Shown here in pieces: positions 51,125 through 59,536 of a DNA stretch of 64,000 nt. The stretch's first letter is position 1, and each line of letters begins with the position of its first letter. Location: NCBI RefSeq assembly GCF_001027925.1, contig NZ_LECT01000019.1:62001-126000 (forward strand), given 5' to 3'. The position numbers and the translations under genes are program-made. The notes under the pieces were generated by a model that saw only the letters and a list, made by a program, of their open reading frames with translations, did no database searches and was not told the origin of the DNA. The DNA is from Rhodopirellula islandica. Lineage in GTDB: Bacteria > Planctomycetota > Planctomycetia > Pirellulales > Pirellulaceae.

Positions 51125-51157
51125 TAAAAAAACAGCCCGGACCGAATCGGCCCGGGC
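51125..51157 (-). terminator. Terminator or nusA leader attenuator
   Basis: On the minus strand GCCCGGGCCG (from 51157) pairs with CGGTCCGGGC (to 51135) with one mismatch and a three-base loop, followed by TGTTTTTTTATC. It is a strong intrinsic terminator only 28 bases before the nusA start. It ends the upstream secretion operon and, because a promoter lies upstream of it, could also attenuate nusA. Confidence 0.88.
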
Positions 51158-51182
51158 GAACGATTTCCCTGGTGATGCACCG

Positions 51183-51211
51183 AGACTATCGCTCGGTCTT
51201 TGGATTGTCAA
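51183..51211 (-). promoter_or_regulatory. Predicted nusA promoter
   Basis: TTGACA (51211-51206), exactly 17 bases, then TAGTCT (51188-51183); start expected near 51176. The -35 lies inside a 13-base palindrome (GGATTG-A-CAATCC). It sits between the secretion-operon stop (51224) and the terminator, so nusA transcripts would carry the terminator hairpin. Confidence 0.6.
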
Positions 51212-51223
51212 TCCGAACTGGGG

Positions 51224-52687
51224 TCACTCCGGCTGCGATTGTGGGGTTGGCGTCGCTGTGGAGTCGGCTTCTTCGGTTTGTTCAGACGACGATTCAGCTT
51301 GCTCAACCGCTGGCGAAGGCTCCTCGCTCGTCTCCGGTTCCGCAGCAGGCTCCGCCGACTCCGTCACCTCTTCTTTCACTTCCCCCTCACCGGATTCACC
51401 AGCCTTGGAATCTTCCTCAGCGCCGACAGAGGACGCGTTGTCCGGTGAAGCGTCTGGTTGCTCGGGAGCCTCCAATGCCACCGCTTCGGACAATTTCCCC
51501 GAAGGCCGCAACTCGTATTCCTTGCCGCCAATCTCCAGCAGCACGACACGGGCCGAAACCGATTTGACGCTGCCTTTCATCGATCCGATTTCGAACGAAT
51601 CACCCACCTGCAACTTCAACGTTTCACCCCGCGTGCGAACGTTCATCCAAGCGGTCCAGTCGCCACGGCCTTGCACCAAAGCCGTCAGATAGGTTTGCGT
51701 CGCGTCATCAAACTTGGCCGGCATTGGCTCGGGTGCCTTGGGCAGCGGAGCGTCTTCCAACTTGACCAGCAACGTCTTTTCGACCTGGCGTCGCGGGTAC
51801 CCGGTGTCCGTCATTCGCACGACGACCTTCAATGGCTCGGCCTTCGATTCGCCAGGACCACCGTCAGCGTCACCGGGTTCTTCTGGATCAGCAGGCGGCT
51901 TGAACGTGAAGGTTCCCGATTCGGCTTTGAAACTCGCCCACTCTGGCAATTCACCGTCCAACTCATAGGTGATGGATGTGCCTTCCGGATCTTCCACCTT
52001 CAGTCGAACATCCGTTTGCTGACCTTTGACCGCGACCAAGGTTCCATCGCCCGCGTAGACCGGCGGCAGATTGGGTGGCTGAAAGAAGTTGCGGTTCAGA
52101 ATCGAGTCACGGGTCTCGTCCAACGACTGAGCCACTCGCCATGAATCGCCTTCCGAGATTTTCGCATCGATCGGGGCACTATTCAGCGAGATCACATCGA
52201 TGGTCATCGCGACGTTCAGTTCTCCCGTTCGCGACGGACCGAAACTCAGTTCTCGAATCCGGTGCAAGTAATCACGGGCATAGAAGTCGTGCAGCAATCC
52301 AACCAATCCATCCAGCGATGTCTTGCCAGACACACGAAAACCGTAACGGTAATACAAATCACCCACGGGCGCGTCGCTGACCGGGTCGACCCCTGCATCC
52401 ATCAGCCCGGCTTCCCGGACCGCGCCCAGCAACCACGATTGGTAGGTGCTTTGAGCGCGTTCTGGATTGCTCGGCAACGATCGCACCATGTACTCGCCCA
52501 TCTGGCGGTCTGCGTAAGCACCGGCCAAGGCTTTTTCGTTCAGTGTGTTGGCTTCGTTTTGCAAGGCAGCCAAGCGATTGTCACGAAACTTGACCGCATC
52601 ACGGTATCGATTGAATCCCCATTGGAATGCAATGACGACAAAGAGGCCACCAATGGCCATCGCTAAAAAGCGTTCACGTTGAGTCAT
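51224..52687 (-). CDS. GspM/PilO-like protein fused to Ig-like and PilP/GspC-HR-like domains
   Basis: A 487-residue inner-membrane protein. The N-terminal helix (9-27, MAIGGLFVVIAFQWGF) is followed by a short coiled coil and a ferredoxin-like PilO/GspM domain (about 70-185; DLYYRYGFRVSGKTSLDGLV). Residues about 215-300 form a cadherin/putative-Ig-like domain (VEDPEGTSITYELDGELPEW). Residues about 325-400 resemble PilP or the GspC HR domain (TYLTALVQGRGDWTAWM, VGDSFEIGSMKGSVKSV). The rest is a Glu/Ser/Ala tail. It is a platform component for a type II secretion or pilus machine. The start overlaps the preceding stop as ATGA. It is the last gene of the operon. Confidence 0.8.
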   Translation of the reverse strand: MTQRERFLAMAIGGLFVVIAFQWGFNRYRDAVKFRDNRLAALQNEANTLNEKALAGAYADRQMGEYMVRSLPSNPERAQSTYQSWLLGAVREAGLMDAGVDPVSDAPVGDLYYRYGFRVSGKTSLDGLVGLLHDFYARDYLHRIRELSFGPSRTGELNVAMTIDVISLNSAPIDAKISEGDSWRVAQSLDETRDSILNRNFFQPPNLPPVYAGDGTLVAVKGQQTDVRLKVEDPEGTSITYELDGELPEWASFKAESGTFTFKPPADPEEPGDADGGPGESKAEPLKVVVRMTDTGYPRRQVEKTLLVKLEDAPLPKAPEPMPAKFDDATQTYLTALVQGRGDWTAWMNVRTRGETLKLQVGDSFEIGSMKGSVKSVSARVVLLEIGGKEYELRPSGKLSEAVALEAPEQPDASPDNASSVGAEEDSKAGESGEGEVKEEVTESAEPAAEPETSEEPSPAVEQAESSSEQTEEADSTATPTPQSQPE

Positions 52688-54300
52688 GATTGCACCTCCG
52701 GTTCGGCGGTGGCGGAAAGGCTGGCCGATTTGGAAGCCTCTTCCGTTTCTTGATCAGGCGGAATGTCATCGGGCTTTGGCTCGGGTTCGCTGTCGGAACG
52801 GGCTTCCGCGTCAGCGGTTTGTTGCTCCACCAACGTCGCAATTCGTTGGTAGCGATCCGCGCGAACACTTTCGCCACCAAGCGTCACCGTTTCGCGAATC
52901 TGCCAGCGATACGCGTCTTCGGTATCCACCTGGCTGGCACCGTCGCCCACAACACGATGCGTTTCATCCCGCAACGAAGACTCCATGTCGTCAATCACAT
53001 CGGGCGATGTCACCATCCCAGAAACAACCAAGCGGCCGCCACCTTGGCGATCGCTTGCGGTTGCCGAAACACTCTTGACGATCAACTCCTCCGCCGGCGG
53101 CAAAGCTTCCGCCAAACGAACCAGCTCTTCCAACCAATTCACATCGGAGTCGAGGAACTGGTCGACCCGTTCTGTACGCTGCACACTCACATCGGCTGTC
53201 TTGACCTGTTCTCGCACCAAAGCGTTGGCGGCTTCCAATTCGGCGATCGCGGCGTCGCGAGTGCTGAGCTGACTCCACAACAACCATCCCACCGCCAACA
53301 CCAGAGCAGCAGGAATGCCAATCATCGCCGCCATTTTGCCACGGTTGGTGGAGGGCGGGATGAACTGCCGTGGGTTGGCAAAATCGATCAGACGATCACT
53401 GTGCAATTCATCGGCAACCAACAACCCAACCAGGGGCGCCAATCGACCGACCGTTTCCCCCACAGAAGGCTCCACGGATGGTTCACAATCGACAATCTGC
53501 AGCGGATTGATCAACCGCTTTTCAGACGGCGCGTCCTGCCCCTGATCCAAACGTTCGGCGAGCTGATCGAGCTCTTCTCGATGGCGATCGACAGTTCCCC
53601 AAATTGCGATGTCACAAGGGGATCCTGATGCACCGCAGGCGATCATGCTGCGACGAAGCTCTCCAGCCAACGCGTTGACTCGTGCGGGCGACTGGGAAGG
53701 CAGACGAACCGATCGCACAAACGACACATCGCGTCCGCGAAACAGCACAATTTCAGCTTCGTCGCCTACCAAATCGATCAACGCCAAGGTGGATCGAGTC
53801 GAATCGCTTTTCGAATCTCGCAGCACGATTTGATAAAGCGCCGCCGCAGCGATTGGCCGCAAAGCGATTCGGCCAACCGTCATCCCAGCTTCGTGGATGG
53901 CTTTGCGAATCGGATCGAGTTTGTTCGCTCCGGTCGCTGAGACGATCGCGCGGACACCTTTTTCGGTGCGACTGGTCGGCAAGAAATCGACCGTCGCACT
54001 GTCACCGGCGGACGCAAATGTCCGGACGGCTTGGAACCGGATCATGTCCGGCAACTCTTCGTCGGGAACCGGGGGAAATTCCATCTGCCGAAGCTCGGCC
54101 GAATCGCGTCCCACCGCGACCAAGCACTCCGATTTTTCCAGCCCGTTCTCCTGGATCCATTTGCGCAGCGTGGCTCCCACGCCGGCGGTTTGAATCGGCA
54201 AAATCGCGGCATCTGTGATTCGCGTCTGTTTGCCGGAGACCTCTCCGACCACAATGCGAATCTGTTGTTCGTCCCAATCGACGGCTACTTTTTTAGTCAT
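52684..54300 (-). CDS. GspL-like protein (PilM actin-like domain joined to PilN-like domain)
   Basis: A 538-residue protein. Residues 1-315 are an actin-like PilM/GspL cytoplasmic domain (VAVDWDEQQIRIVVGEV; ALIDLVGDEAEIVLFRGRDV). One membrane helix (about 322-341, MIGIPAALVLAVGWLLW) and a coiled coil lead to a PilN/GspL ferredoxin-like periplasmic domain (about 390-480; LPPAEELIVKSVSATASDRQ). A charged tail ends the protein. In type II secretion this component recruits the ATPase to the inner membrane. It is 15 bases after gspK and overlaps the PilO-like gene by four bases. Confidence 0.85.
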   Translation of the reverse strand: MTKKVAVDWDEQQIRIVVGEVSGKQTRITDAAILPIQTAGVGATLRKWIQENGLEKSECLVAVGRDSAELRQMEFPPVPDEELPDMIRFQAVRTFASAGDSATVDFLPTSRTEKGVRAIVSATGANKLDPIRKAIHEAGMTVGRIALRPIAAAALYQIVLRDSKSDSTRSTLALIDLVGDEAEIVLFRGRDVSFVRSVRLPSQSPARVNALAGELRRSMIACGASGSPCDIAIWGTVDRHREELDQLAERLDQGQDAPSEKRLINPLQIVDCEPSVEPSVGETVGRLAPLVGLLVADELHSDRLIDFANPRQFIPPSTNRGKMAAMIGIPAALVLAVGWLLWSQLSTRDAAIAELEAANALVREQVKTADVSVQRTERVDQFLDSDVNWLEELVRLAEALPPAEELIVKSVSATASDRQGGGRLVVSGMVTSPDVIDDMESSLRDETHRVVGDGASQVDTEDAYRWQIRETVTLGGESVRADRYQRIATLVEQQTADAEARSDSEPEPKPDDIPPDQETEEASKSASLSATAEPEVQS

Positions 54301-54315
54301 GGTGCAATAGTTTAC

Positions 54316-56166
54316 TCAGTTGTTGTTCGGAACCACGATGTTTCCGCCCAGGACCGACAGATCAAACCCGCGTCCCAGATGCGTGAGGTCCCGGTAGTGA
54401 ACCACTCGAGGATTTGGCGTGGATGCGTCAATGATGGCCTCGCCCCGTGCGGCCAGCCCGCTCGCAGAATCGAAGCCGATGACTTGGGCCCGAAAGACAT
54501 CTCCGCGAGCGGTGACCAGAGGCAACAGCGCTCGCATTTGATCCACGGTGACTAAACCCTCGGTGAGCGGCCAAGTTTCGTGATTGCGATCAGAAGTTCC
54601 CCCGCCACTGTCCTGAGATCGCGCTTCCAGAATCGTGGTCATCGTGTCGACATCGACCAACGGAACCCCCATCAGCAACTCCGCCGGGCACTCGTTCAGA
54701 TTGATTCGCCCGGGCAAAACGTCGCCCTCTTGGGTCGTCAACTGATCCATCAAAAACGGCAGGAACTCAGCCAGCAAGGTGGGCTCCCCGATCAACGGGG
54801 AGGTGTAAGTGAACGTTTCGTCGTCTTTCTGAAGCGTGACCTTGGCATCGATCAAATCCAGAACTTGATTGAATTCCACTTCCGCCCCTGCGGTCAAATC
54901 AAACTCAGCCAAAGCTTCCACCGACCAAGGCAACACGGTCCCTTCCGACTCCGCCCCCGCATCGGCCGCGTCCTGCGCCTCGATTCCCTGCGCCGCCAAC
55001 GCTTCCGCACTCGCGCCGCTGGCCACCGAATCCACGAGCGATGACTTCCCAGCCATGCGATAGGCCACGATGAAGGACGCAAAAACTTCGTCGCCAATCG
55101 CGGTCATCAGCTCGTCGTAAAGCACTTCGAGATCGTCGCCGTTGATGTTGACTCGGAAGTCCCCGTCCATCGTCTTGTTTGCTTCGGCACCATGAACGGT
55201 CAAGTAACTGGCCCAACCCAGCACACCGGGGGTCTCGATGCTGGCGGCATAGCGTTGCTGTTCGTCGGAATCCAAAACGCCATTGCGATTGCTGTCAGCG
55301 CCAAACAGCAACTGCGGCGTGACGCCACGAACCAGCAACAATTCCTCGACGGTTTGCACGGGTCCATTCGCTGCCGCGTATGGCGTTGCCAGCGAGGTGT
55401 AGTACTCGTCCTCGCACCCATTTTCTCGAGGCTCTGTGTCTTCGTCGATCCAGTCCAAGATGGCATCGGCAATTGACACGTCCATGCCAGGCAAAGTCAT
55501 CAACAAGGTCACGGCGATGTTCTCGGTCGACAGATCGGACTCGTCCGTTCCGGCTGTGTCCCCCAGAATGCCGCCCGCGTCGACACTGCCGCCCGACAAA
55601 CCAGTCAGCATGTTGATCGCATCAGAGTTCTCTTCCAGAACCACCAACGCATTGACGTTCAATCGAGCCGATTCGTTTTGCAATCCATAGCGAATGCCAC
55701 CGAGCGTTCCCATCTCAGTCAACCCAGGAGCCAACACCGTGAAGTTGCTGGTTGGGTTGCCTTGCGTTCCATCGGTGATCGGAACACCTTGAAACATGTT
55801 GGGATTGTTGAACACGCCGCCCGCGTCCTCCCTCAGCGAAGCAGACTGAGCCAAGGTCAAACGGACCGCTTCGATGCCCGAATCGACCGTCGTTCGGGCT
55901 TGGACCAAATCGCCAGTCAAGTAAGCGGTCTCGTCCGCTGCGATCATCAAATCGGTGAACGAATACACCGCCATGGTGGCAACCGCGATCACGATCAAGA
56001 CCAGAACCAGAAAGAAGCCTCGGCGGGACTTTCTGGAAGGGGCATTTCGGAGACCGCCGGGCTTTGCAGCGGACCTCAGGCCCGAACATTCCAAAAGCTT
56101 CGAACTCTTTCGCAACGATATTTTCGGAGCTGGCATTTTCAGCGATGACTCATTCAGCGACGACAT
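54316..56166 (-). CDS. gspK: GspK-like minor pseudopilin
   Basis: A 616-residue protein from ATG 56166, which overlaps the gspJ end by 17 bases; an earlier start (56217) would overlap more. After a basic leader comes RRGFFLVLVLIVIAVATMA, a type III signal lacking Glu5, as is normal for GspK. The long globular domain has helix-hairpin-helix-like NVNALVV, MTLPGMDVSIADAILDWID and YYTSLATPY features of the GspK alpha-domain, and the insert SNRNGVLDSDEQQ resembles a calcium-binding loop. It is about twice the length of E. coli-type GspK. It is thought to cap the pseudopilus tip with GspI and GspJ. Confidence 0.9.
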   Translation of the reverse strand: MSSLNESSLKMPAPKISLRKSSKLLECSGLRSAAKPGGLRNAPSRKSRRGFFLVLVLIVIAVATMAVYSFTDLMIAADETAYLTGDLVQARTTVDSGIEAVRLTLAQSASLREDAGGVFNNPNMFQGVPITDGTQGNPTSNFTVLAPGLTEMGTLGGIRYGLQNESARLNVNALVVLEENSDAINMLTGLSGGSVDAGGILGDTAGTDESDLSTENIAVTLLMTLPGMDVSIADAILDWIDEDTEPRENGCEDEYYTSLATPYAAANGPVQTVEELLLVRGVTPQLLFGADSNRNGVLDSDEQQRYAASIETPGVLGWASYLTVHGAEANKTMDGDFRVNINGDDLEVLYDELMTAIGDEVFASFIVAYRMAGKSSLVDSVASGASAEALAAQGIEAQDAADAGAESEGTVLPWSVEALAEFDLTAGAEVEFNQVLDLIDAKVTLQKDDETFTYTSPLIGEPTLLAEFLPFLMDQLTTQEGDVLPGRINLNECPAELLMGVPLVDVDTMTTILEARSQDSGGGTSDRNHETWPLTEGLVTVDQMRALLPLVTARGDVFRAQVIGFDSASGLAARGEAIIDASTPNPRVVHYRDLTHLGRGFDLSVLGGNIVVPNNN

Positions 56167-57274
56167 CGGGTGTCTCCGCAGTGCTGGCGGCTTCCTGCTC
56201 TGCGAGCAAGGCTTCACCGTCTTCGGGGAATGACATCGGAAGACGAATCACATGCGTGAAAAGACGTCCTTCCGTGAGATCGAGAGAACCGGTGCTGATC
56301 GAATCAGGGGACGCTGCGCCGGGCATCGCTGTCGGTGCCAGTTGCAAACGAACGCGAATGGCCAGCGGCAAGTAACCGGTTTCATCGGTGTTGTACTGCG
56401 GCAACCAGTTCACCCCGTCGTAGTACTCGAATCCGATCGCAACGACTTCGGGTGCAATCACTTCACCGGTTTGATCCAATCGAGAGGAACCGCCGGTCGA
56501 CAAGGCTTGCACACTGATTGCACGATCCAATTGCCGACGCACCAAACCGCCACCGGTGGAAGCCGGCTGGGTCGCTGCGTTTTCATCCGCAGCGGCCAAC
56601 TGCTGCATTGCATCTTGGATGCCGAACGAGCCAGCCATCTGCACGAAGTAACTGATGGTTTTGATATCACTGGGGCGATCCAACAGGTCAACGCCCGACG
56701 TGATCGCCAAATCAGGATCAATTGCCGCCTGTTCCAAACTGGGCAAACGACTGACATCGATTTGCAACTGAGTCTCGTTGCCGATCAAACCCGGTGACTG
56801 CAAAACCACGCCGGTCACCAAGCTGCTGTCGGTCATCAACGCGGGATCATCATTGAGCGTGTCAGGATCGCTGGGGGGCAGCGAATCGTCCGATTCTTCG
56901 TCAGTCGAAGTGAGCCCAAGACTCTCCAGCGGAGCCGCGGCCGCAGCCAACACCTCCGACAACGCTTCGGTGGAAACGGGACGCGTGACCAAGGTCATCC
57001 GCAAATCGTCTTCGATGAGTTGCAACAACGCGGAGGCCAGCTGAGCTTCGCGGAACTGCTGTTCTGCGTTGTCCATTTCGCGAGCGTAAAAGTTGATCGC
57101 ACCGCTGATCAGGCCCATCAACACCACGCTCAGCGCCAGCGTCAACAGCATTTCCAGCAAAGTGAACCCAGCCCGCTGCGTGATCCACGGCGAATGTCCC
57201 GCGTCCAAACAACGGCGTCTCCAACGACGCGATCGACAAGCAATCTGGCTATTCAATGGAAGTTGATTCGGCAC
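56150..57274 (-). CDS. gspJ: GspJ-like minor pseudopilin
   Basis: A 374-residue protein starting with GTG 57274 inside the end of gspI (26-base overlap). The prepilin signal is RAGFTLLEMLLTLALSVVLM with Gly before Phe and Glu at +5. The mature part has the GspJ-like long helix and a beta-rich end. It contains a Ser/Asp/Pro-rich insert (TSTDEESDDSLPPSDPD) not usual in proteobacterial GspJ. It forms the tip complex with GspI and GspK. Confidence 0.85.
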   Translation of the reverse strand: MPNQLPLNSQIACRSRRWRRRCLDAGHSPWITQRAGFTLLEMLLTLALSVVLMGLISGAINFYAREMDNAEQQFREAQLASALLQLIEDDLRMTLVTRPVSTEALSEVLAAAAAPLESLGLTSTDEESDDSLPPSDPDTLNDDPALMTDSSLVTGVVLQSPGLIGNETQLQIDVSRLPSLEQAAIDPDLAITSGVDLLDRPSDIKTISYFVQMAGSFGIQDAMQQLAAADENAATQPASTGGGLVRRQLDRAISVQALSTGGSSRLDQTGEVIAPEVVAIGFEYYDGVNWLPQYNTDETGYLPLAIRVRLQLAPTAMPGAASPDSISTGSLDLTEGRLFTHVIRLPMSFPEDGEALLAEQEAASTAETPDVVAE

Positions 57275-57767
57275 TGGCCGCCTCCTCTCGCAACGCGGCT
57301 TCTTCTTCCGCCAATTCTTTCAGTCCCAACAAGGGGTCAATCATCCAGCGGGTCAGCGAATAAGTTGCCAGCGATGGCCCACCATCGGGATCCAATGCTT
57401 CCACACTCACGCGCACCGCCAACATGCCTTCCATGGGAGCCGGGACCACATCGATCTGCACCTGAAAGATGGTCGACGCGTCGGTGTCCATCGACTCCAC
57501 CGGCATCGCGGGGGTGGCTGCGGGTGACACCCCGGTCGAAGCCGAAACCAGGAGCTCCGACATTTTGCTTGATGCGATCAGCCGAGCTTGGCTGAGGTCA
57601 CGGGCTTCGCGCGCCGCATCGGTTCCAGTCCCGGCGATCTGAGCGAGAATCCCGAGCGAGACCCCCAAAATCGCCAGCGACAACATCATCTCCAGCAACG
57701 AGAATCCGCGGCGGAGCGGATTGACCGAACGGAAGAGCGATGAACGAACAGGGACTCGATCACTCAC
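57249..57767 (-). CDS. gspI: GspI-like minor pseudopilin
   Basis: A 172-residue protein starting with GTG 57767, overlapping the gspH stop as GTGA. The signal RRGFSLLEMMLSLAILGVSLG has the processing Gly and Glu5. The short beta-rich domain (IFQVQIDVVPAPMEGMLAV) fits GspI, followed by a Glu/Ala-rich tail. It is part of the tip complex. Confidence 0.85.
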   Translation of the reverse strand: MSDRVPVRSSLFRSVNPLRRGFSLLEMMLSLAILGVSLGILAQIAGTGTDAAREARDLSQARLIASSKMSELLVSASTGVSPAATPAMPVESMDTDASTIFQVQIDVVPAPMEGMLAVRVSVEALDPDGGPSLATYSLTRWMIDPLLGLKELAEEEAALREEAASAESTSIE

Positions 57768-58495
57768 GGTGACACCTCAACACTGGTGTCGCCAGTCAAA
57801 CCACGCAGCAGAACCGCTCCCGAGCCAACTTCGATGTGACTCAGCGTGATTCTCGCGTTGCTCGTTTGACCGGTGGGATAGAAGTAGATGGGTGGAAAAT
57901 CCGAAGAAGCGGTCAGGACCTCTTCGCCATTGGTGCCCGGCACGGTGGCGGTGGTCGATTCGGCAGCGTTGATCAACAACGTCGCCGCTTCCGTGCTGCT
58001 TTGCCCACCGACCGGGGAAGTCAGCACAGCCGTGATCGTGACCCCTTCGGGCATTTGAATCACTCGGGCGTCCGCTTGCACGGGCGCGACCGCGGTGGCG
58101 TCCAGTGTCTGAGAGGCTCCCGACAGCAATGACGACTGCGATCCCAATTGGTCTGCCGCTTGGATTCCGTCGGCGGCTGAATTCAACGGCGAAACGATCC
58201 AAGCATTGGATTGGTTGGCCCCTTCCGCATCCACAAAGTTCGCCTCGGCCGGACGCAAAACCATCACTCGCCCGTCTCGCATCGCACGCACTCGCAAACG
58301 CGTCATTTCAGCGGCCAGCTGATCTGTTCCGCGAACCAACCTACGATCTGACAGCAACGCGCCGGCGGTTGGGATGACCACGGCGGCAATGGCCGCGAAC
58401 ACAGCCATCGCCAACAACAGTTCCAACAGAGTGAAGGCAGCGTGGGAAGAGACCGCAGAGCGTGAACGGAGAGCAGCGTGAGACGAGTGCGTCAT
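57764..58495 (-). CDS. gspH: GspH-like minor pseudopilin
   Basis: A 243-residue protein. The pilin helix is AAFTLLELLLAMAVFAAIAA; the residue before the processing site is Ala where Gly is expected, though Glu5 is present. The rest matches GspH: a long helix with QLAAEMTRLRVRAMRDGR, then beta strands ending IYFYPTGQTSNARITL. It follows gspG by five bases. It probably caps or links the pseudopilus. Confidence 0.83.
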   Translation of the reverse strand: MTHSSHAALRSRSAVSSHAAFTLLELLLAMAVFAAIAAVVIPTAGALLSDRRLVRGTDQLAAEMTRLRVRAMRDGRVMVLRPAEANFVDAEGANQSNAWIVSPLNSAADGIQAADQLGSQSSLLSGASQTLDATAVAPVQADARVIQMPEGVTITAVLTSPVGGQSSTEAATLLINAAESTTATVPGTNGEEVLTASSDFPPIYFYPTGQTSNARITLSHIEVGSGAVLLRGLTGDTSVEVSP

Positions 58496-58500
58496 GGCAA

Positions 58501-58980
58501 TCAGCCTGACACAATGATGTCATCATCCGTGTTGACTTGACCGTCGATTCCGCCGCTGCGGATCTCAAACGTGTTTCCATTCACGCTGTAAGTCAAAGCG
58601 TTGCCCCATGCATCCATTGGGATTTCAGTGATGATCGGAGCAACCCACTTGGCCTTTTTGGCCGAGTCGCTGGGGCCATCGCGCAGTTGTTCCAAGGTTT
58701 CCGGCAGCGAGTTCATCCGGATTTGATACATCTGGATGTTGCTTTTCAGCGAGTTGAGCTGGGTCATCGTCGCGTTCACATTCGCTTCGGCTTGGGCACC
58801 GGTGATGTTCACCAGCACGATCCCGCCGATCACGACCAAGATCGAAAGCACCAACAGCAATTCCAACAAGGTGAAACCGGCACGAGCAGCGGAAGCCGAA
58901 CGGCGGGCGAGCGGGCGAGCCAGAGTCACGCGTTGGCGATGAGGTCGACGAGCCACACAATGGCGATCAGTGAGCGTCAT
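58501..58980 (-). CDS. gspG: GspG major pseudopilin
   Basis: A 159-residue protein. A 34-residue basic leader precedes RAGFTLLELLLVLSILVVIG, with processing Gly and Glu5. The C-terminal half has the GspG pattern LNSLKSNIQMYQ, LPETLEQLRDGP and PMDAWGNALTYSV, with a terminal Asp-rich loop (DGQVNTDDDIIVSG) where the structural calcium binds. It polymerises as the shaft of the type II secretion pseudopilus. It is the first gene of the operon; the leader is long and GTG 58929 is an alternative start. Confidence 0.93.
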   Translation of the reverse strand: MTLTDRHCVARRPHRQRVTLARPLARRSASAARAGFTLLELLLVLSILVVIGGIVLVNITGAQAEANVNATMTQLNSLKSNIQMYQIRMNSLPETLEQLRDGPSDSAKKAKWVAPIITEIPMDAWGNALTYSVNGNTFEIRSGGIDGQVNTDDDIIVSG

Positions 58981-59536
58981 GAATCAAAACATTCTGCAAA
59001 GGTGGGAAGGAATCGGAAGGACGCCCCCTCGCTGGTGCCGTTGTTCGGCTGGCTGGTTCACCATCCGCGGGCAGGGCGTGCTTTCAAGCGTACCTAGAAA
59101 TGAACCCCAAGCCAGCCCCGAAGTTTCGTAGATTGATCTTCGAGCTTCAATCCGCATCGGCCGAGGTGAAATCCGCTGCGTCGGCATCCCGCCAATCCGA
59201 GCATCGAACGAGGCTCCGAGACAGGCCACGATGGATCGAGATTGGACGGTGAACTCTATTTAGCTGGCCTCGCGAGTCCATTCGGGGCATTCGCCCGTTT
59301 GAATTGCAACGGTTGTAGCGACGAATTGACAGATTTTCTGACCAGTTTCTCGCCGCCGAGTTGACAATCCAATTATCTTCATACGTCCGGCTAGCCCCCA
59401 TTGCGCCTCCACCGACGGCGGAACGGGTGCGTCCTAGCCCGCATTGAACGACATTTTTCGACTTTTCATTTGATATTTCGATTCGCTTCGCTGTCACGGT
59501 GACCGTGGCTGGATCCCTTCATTCTTTGAGTTTCAC
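58981..59536. other. Divergent intergenic region, gspG operon versus metzincin gene
   Basis: This 556-base region should hold promoters for both genes, but none is convincing by eye. A 13-base palindrome CACGGT-G-ACCGTG (59495-59507) sits about 30 bases before the plus-strand start and could be an operator. Short minus-strand frames here look spurious. Confidence 0.5.

Noticed and set aside
51097-51180. In-frame 28-codon extension of NusA from ATG 51180
   Set aside because: It would translate the terminator hairpin and T-run and gives a non-homologous leader; the ATG is also at or before the predicted transcription start.
50074-51567. Plus-strand frame of 497 codons opposite nusA
   Set aside because: Antisense shadow crossing nusA, its leader and the next gene, with no protein-like pattern.
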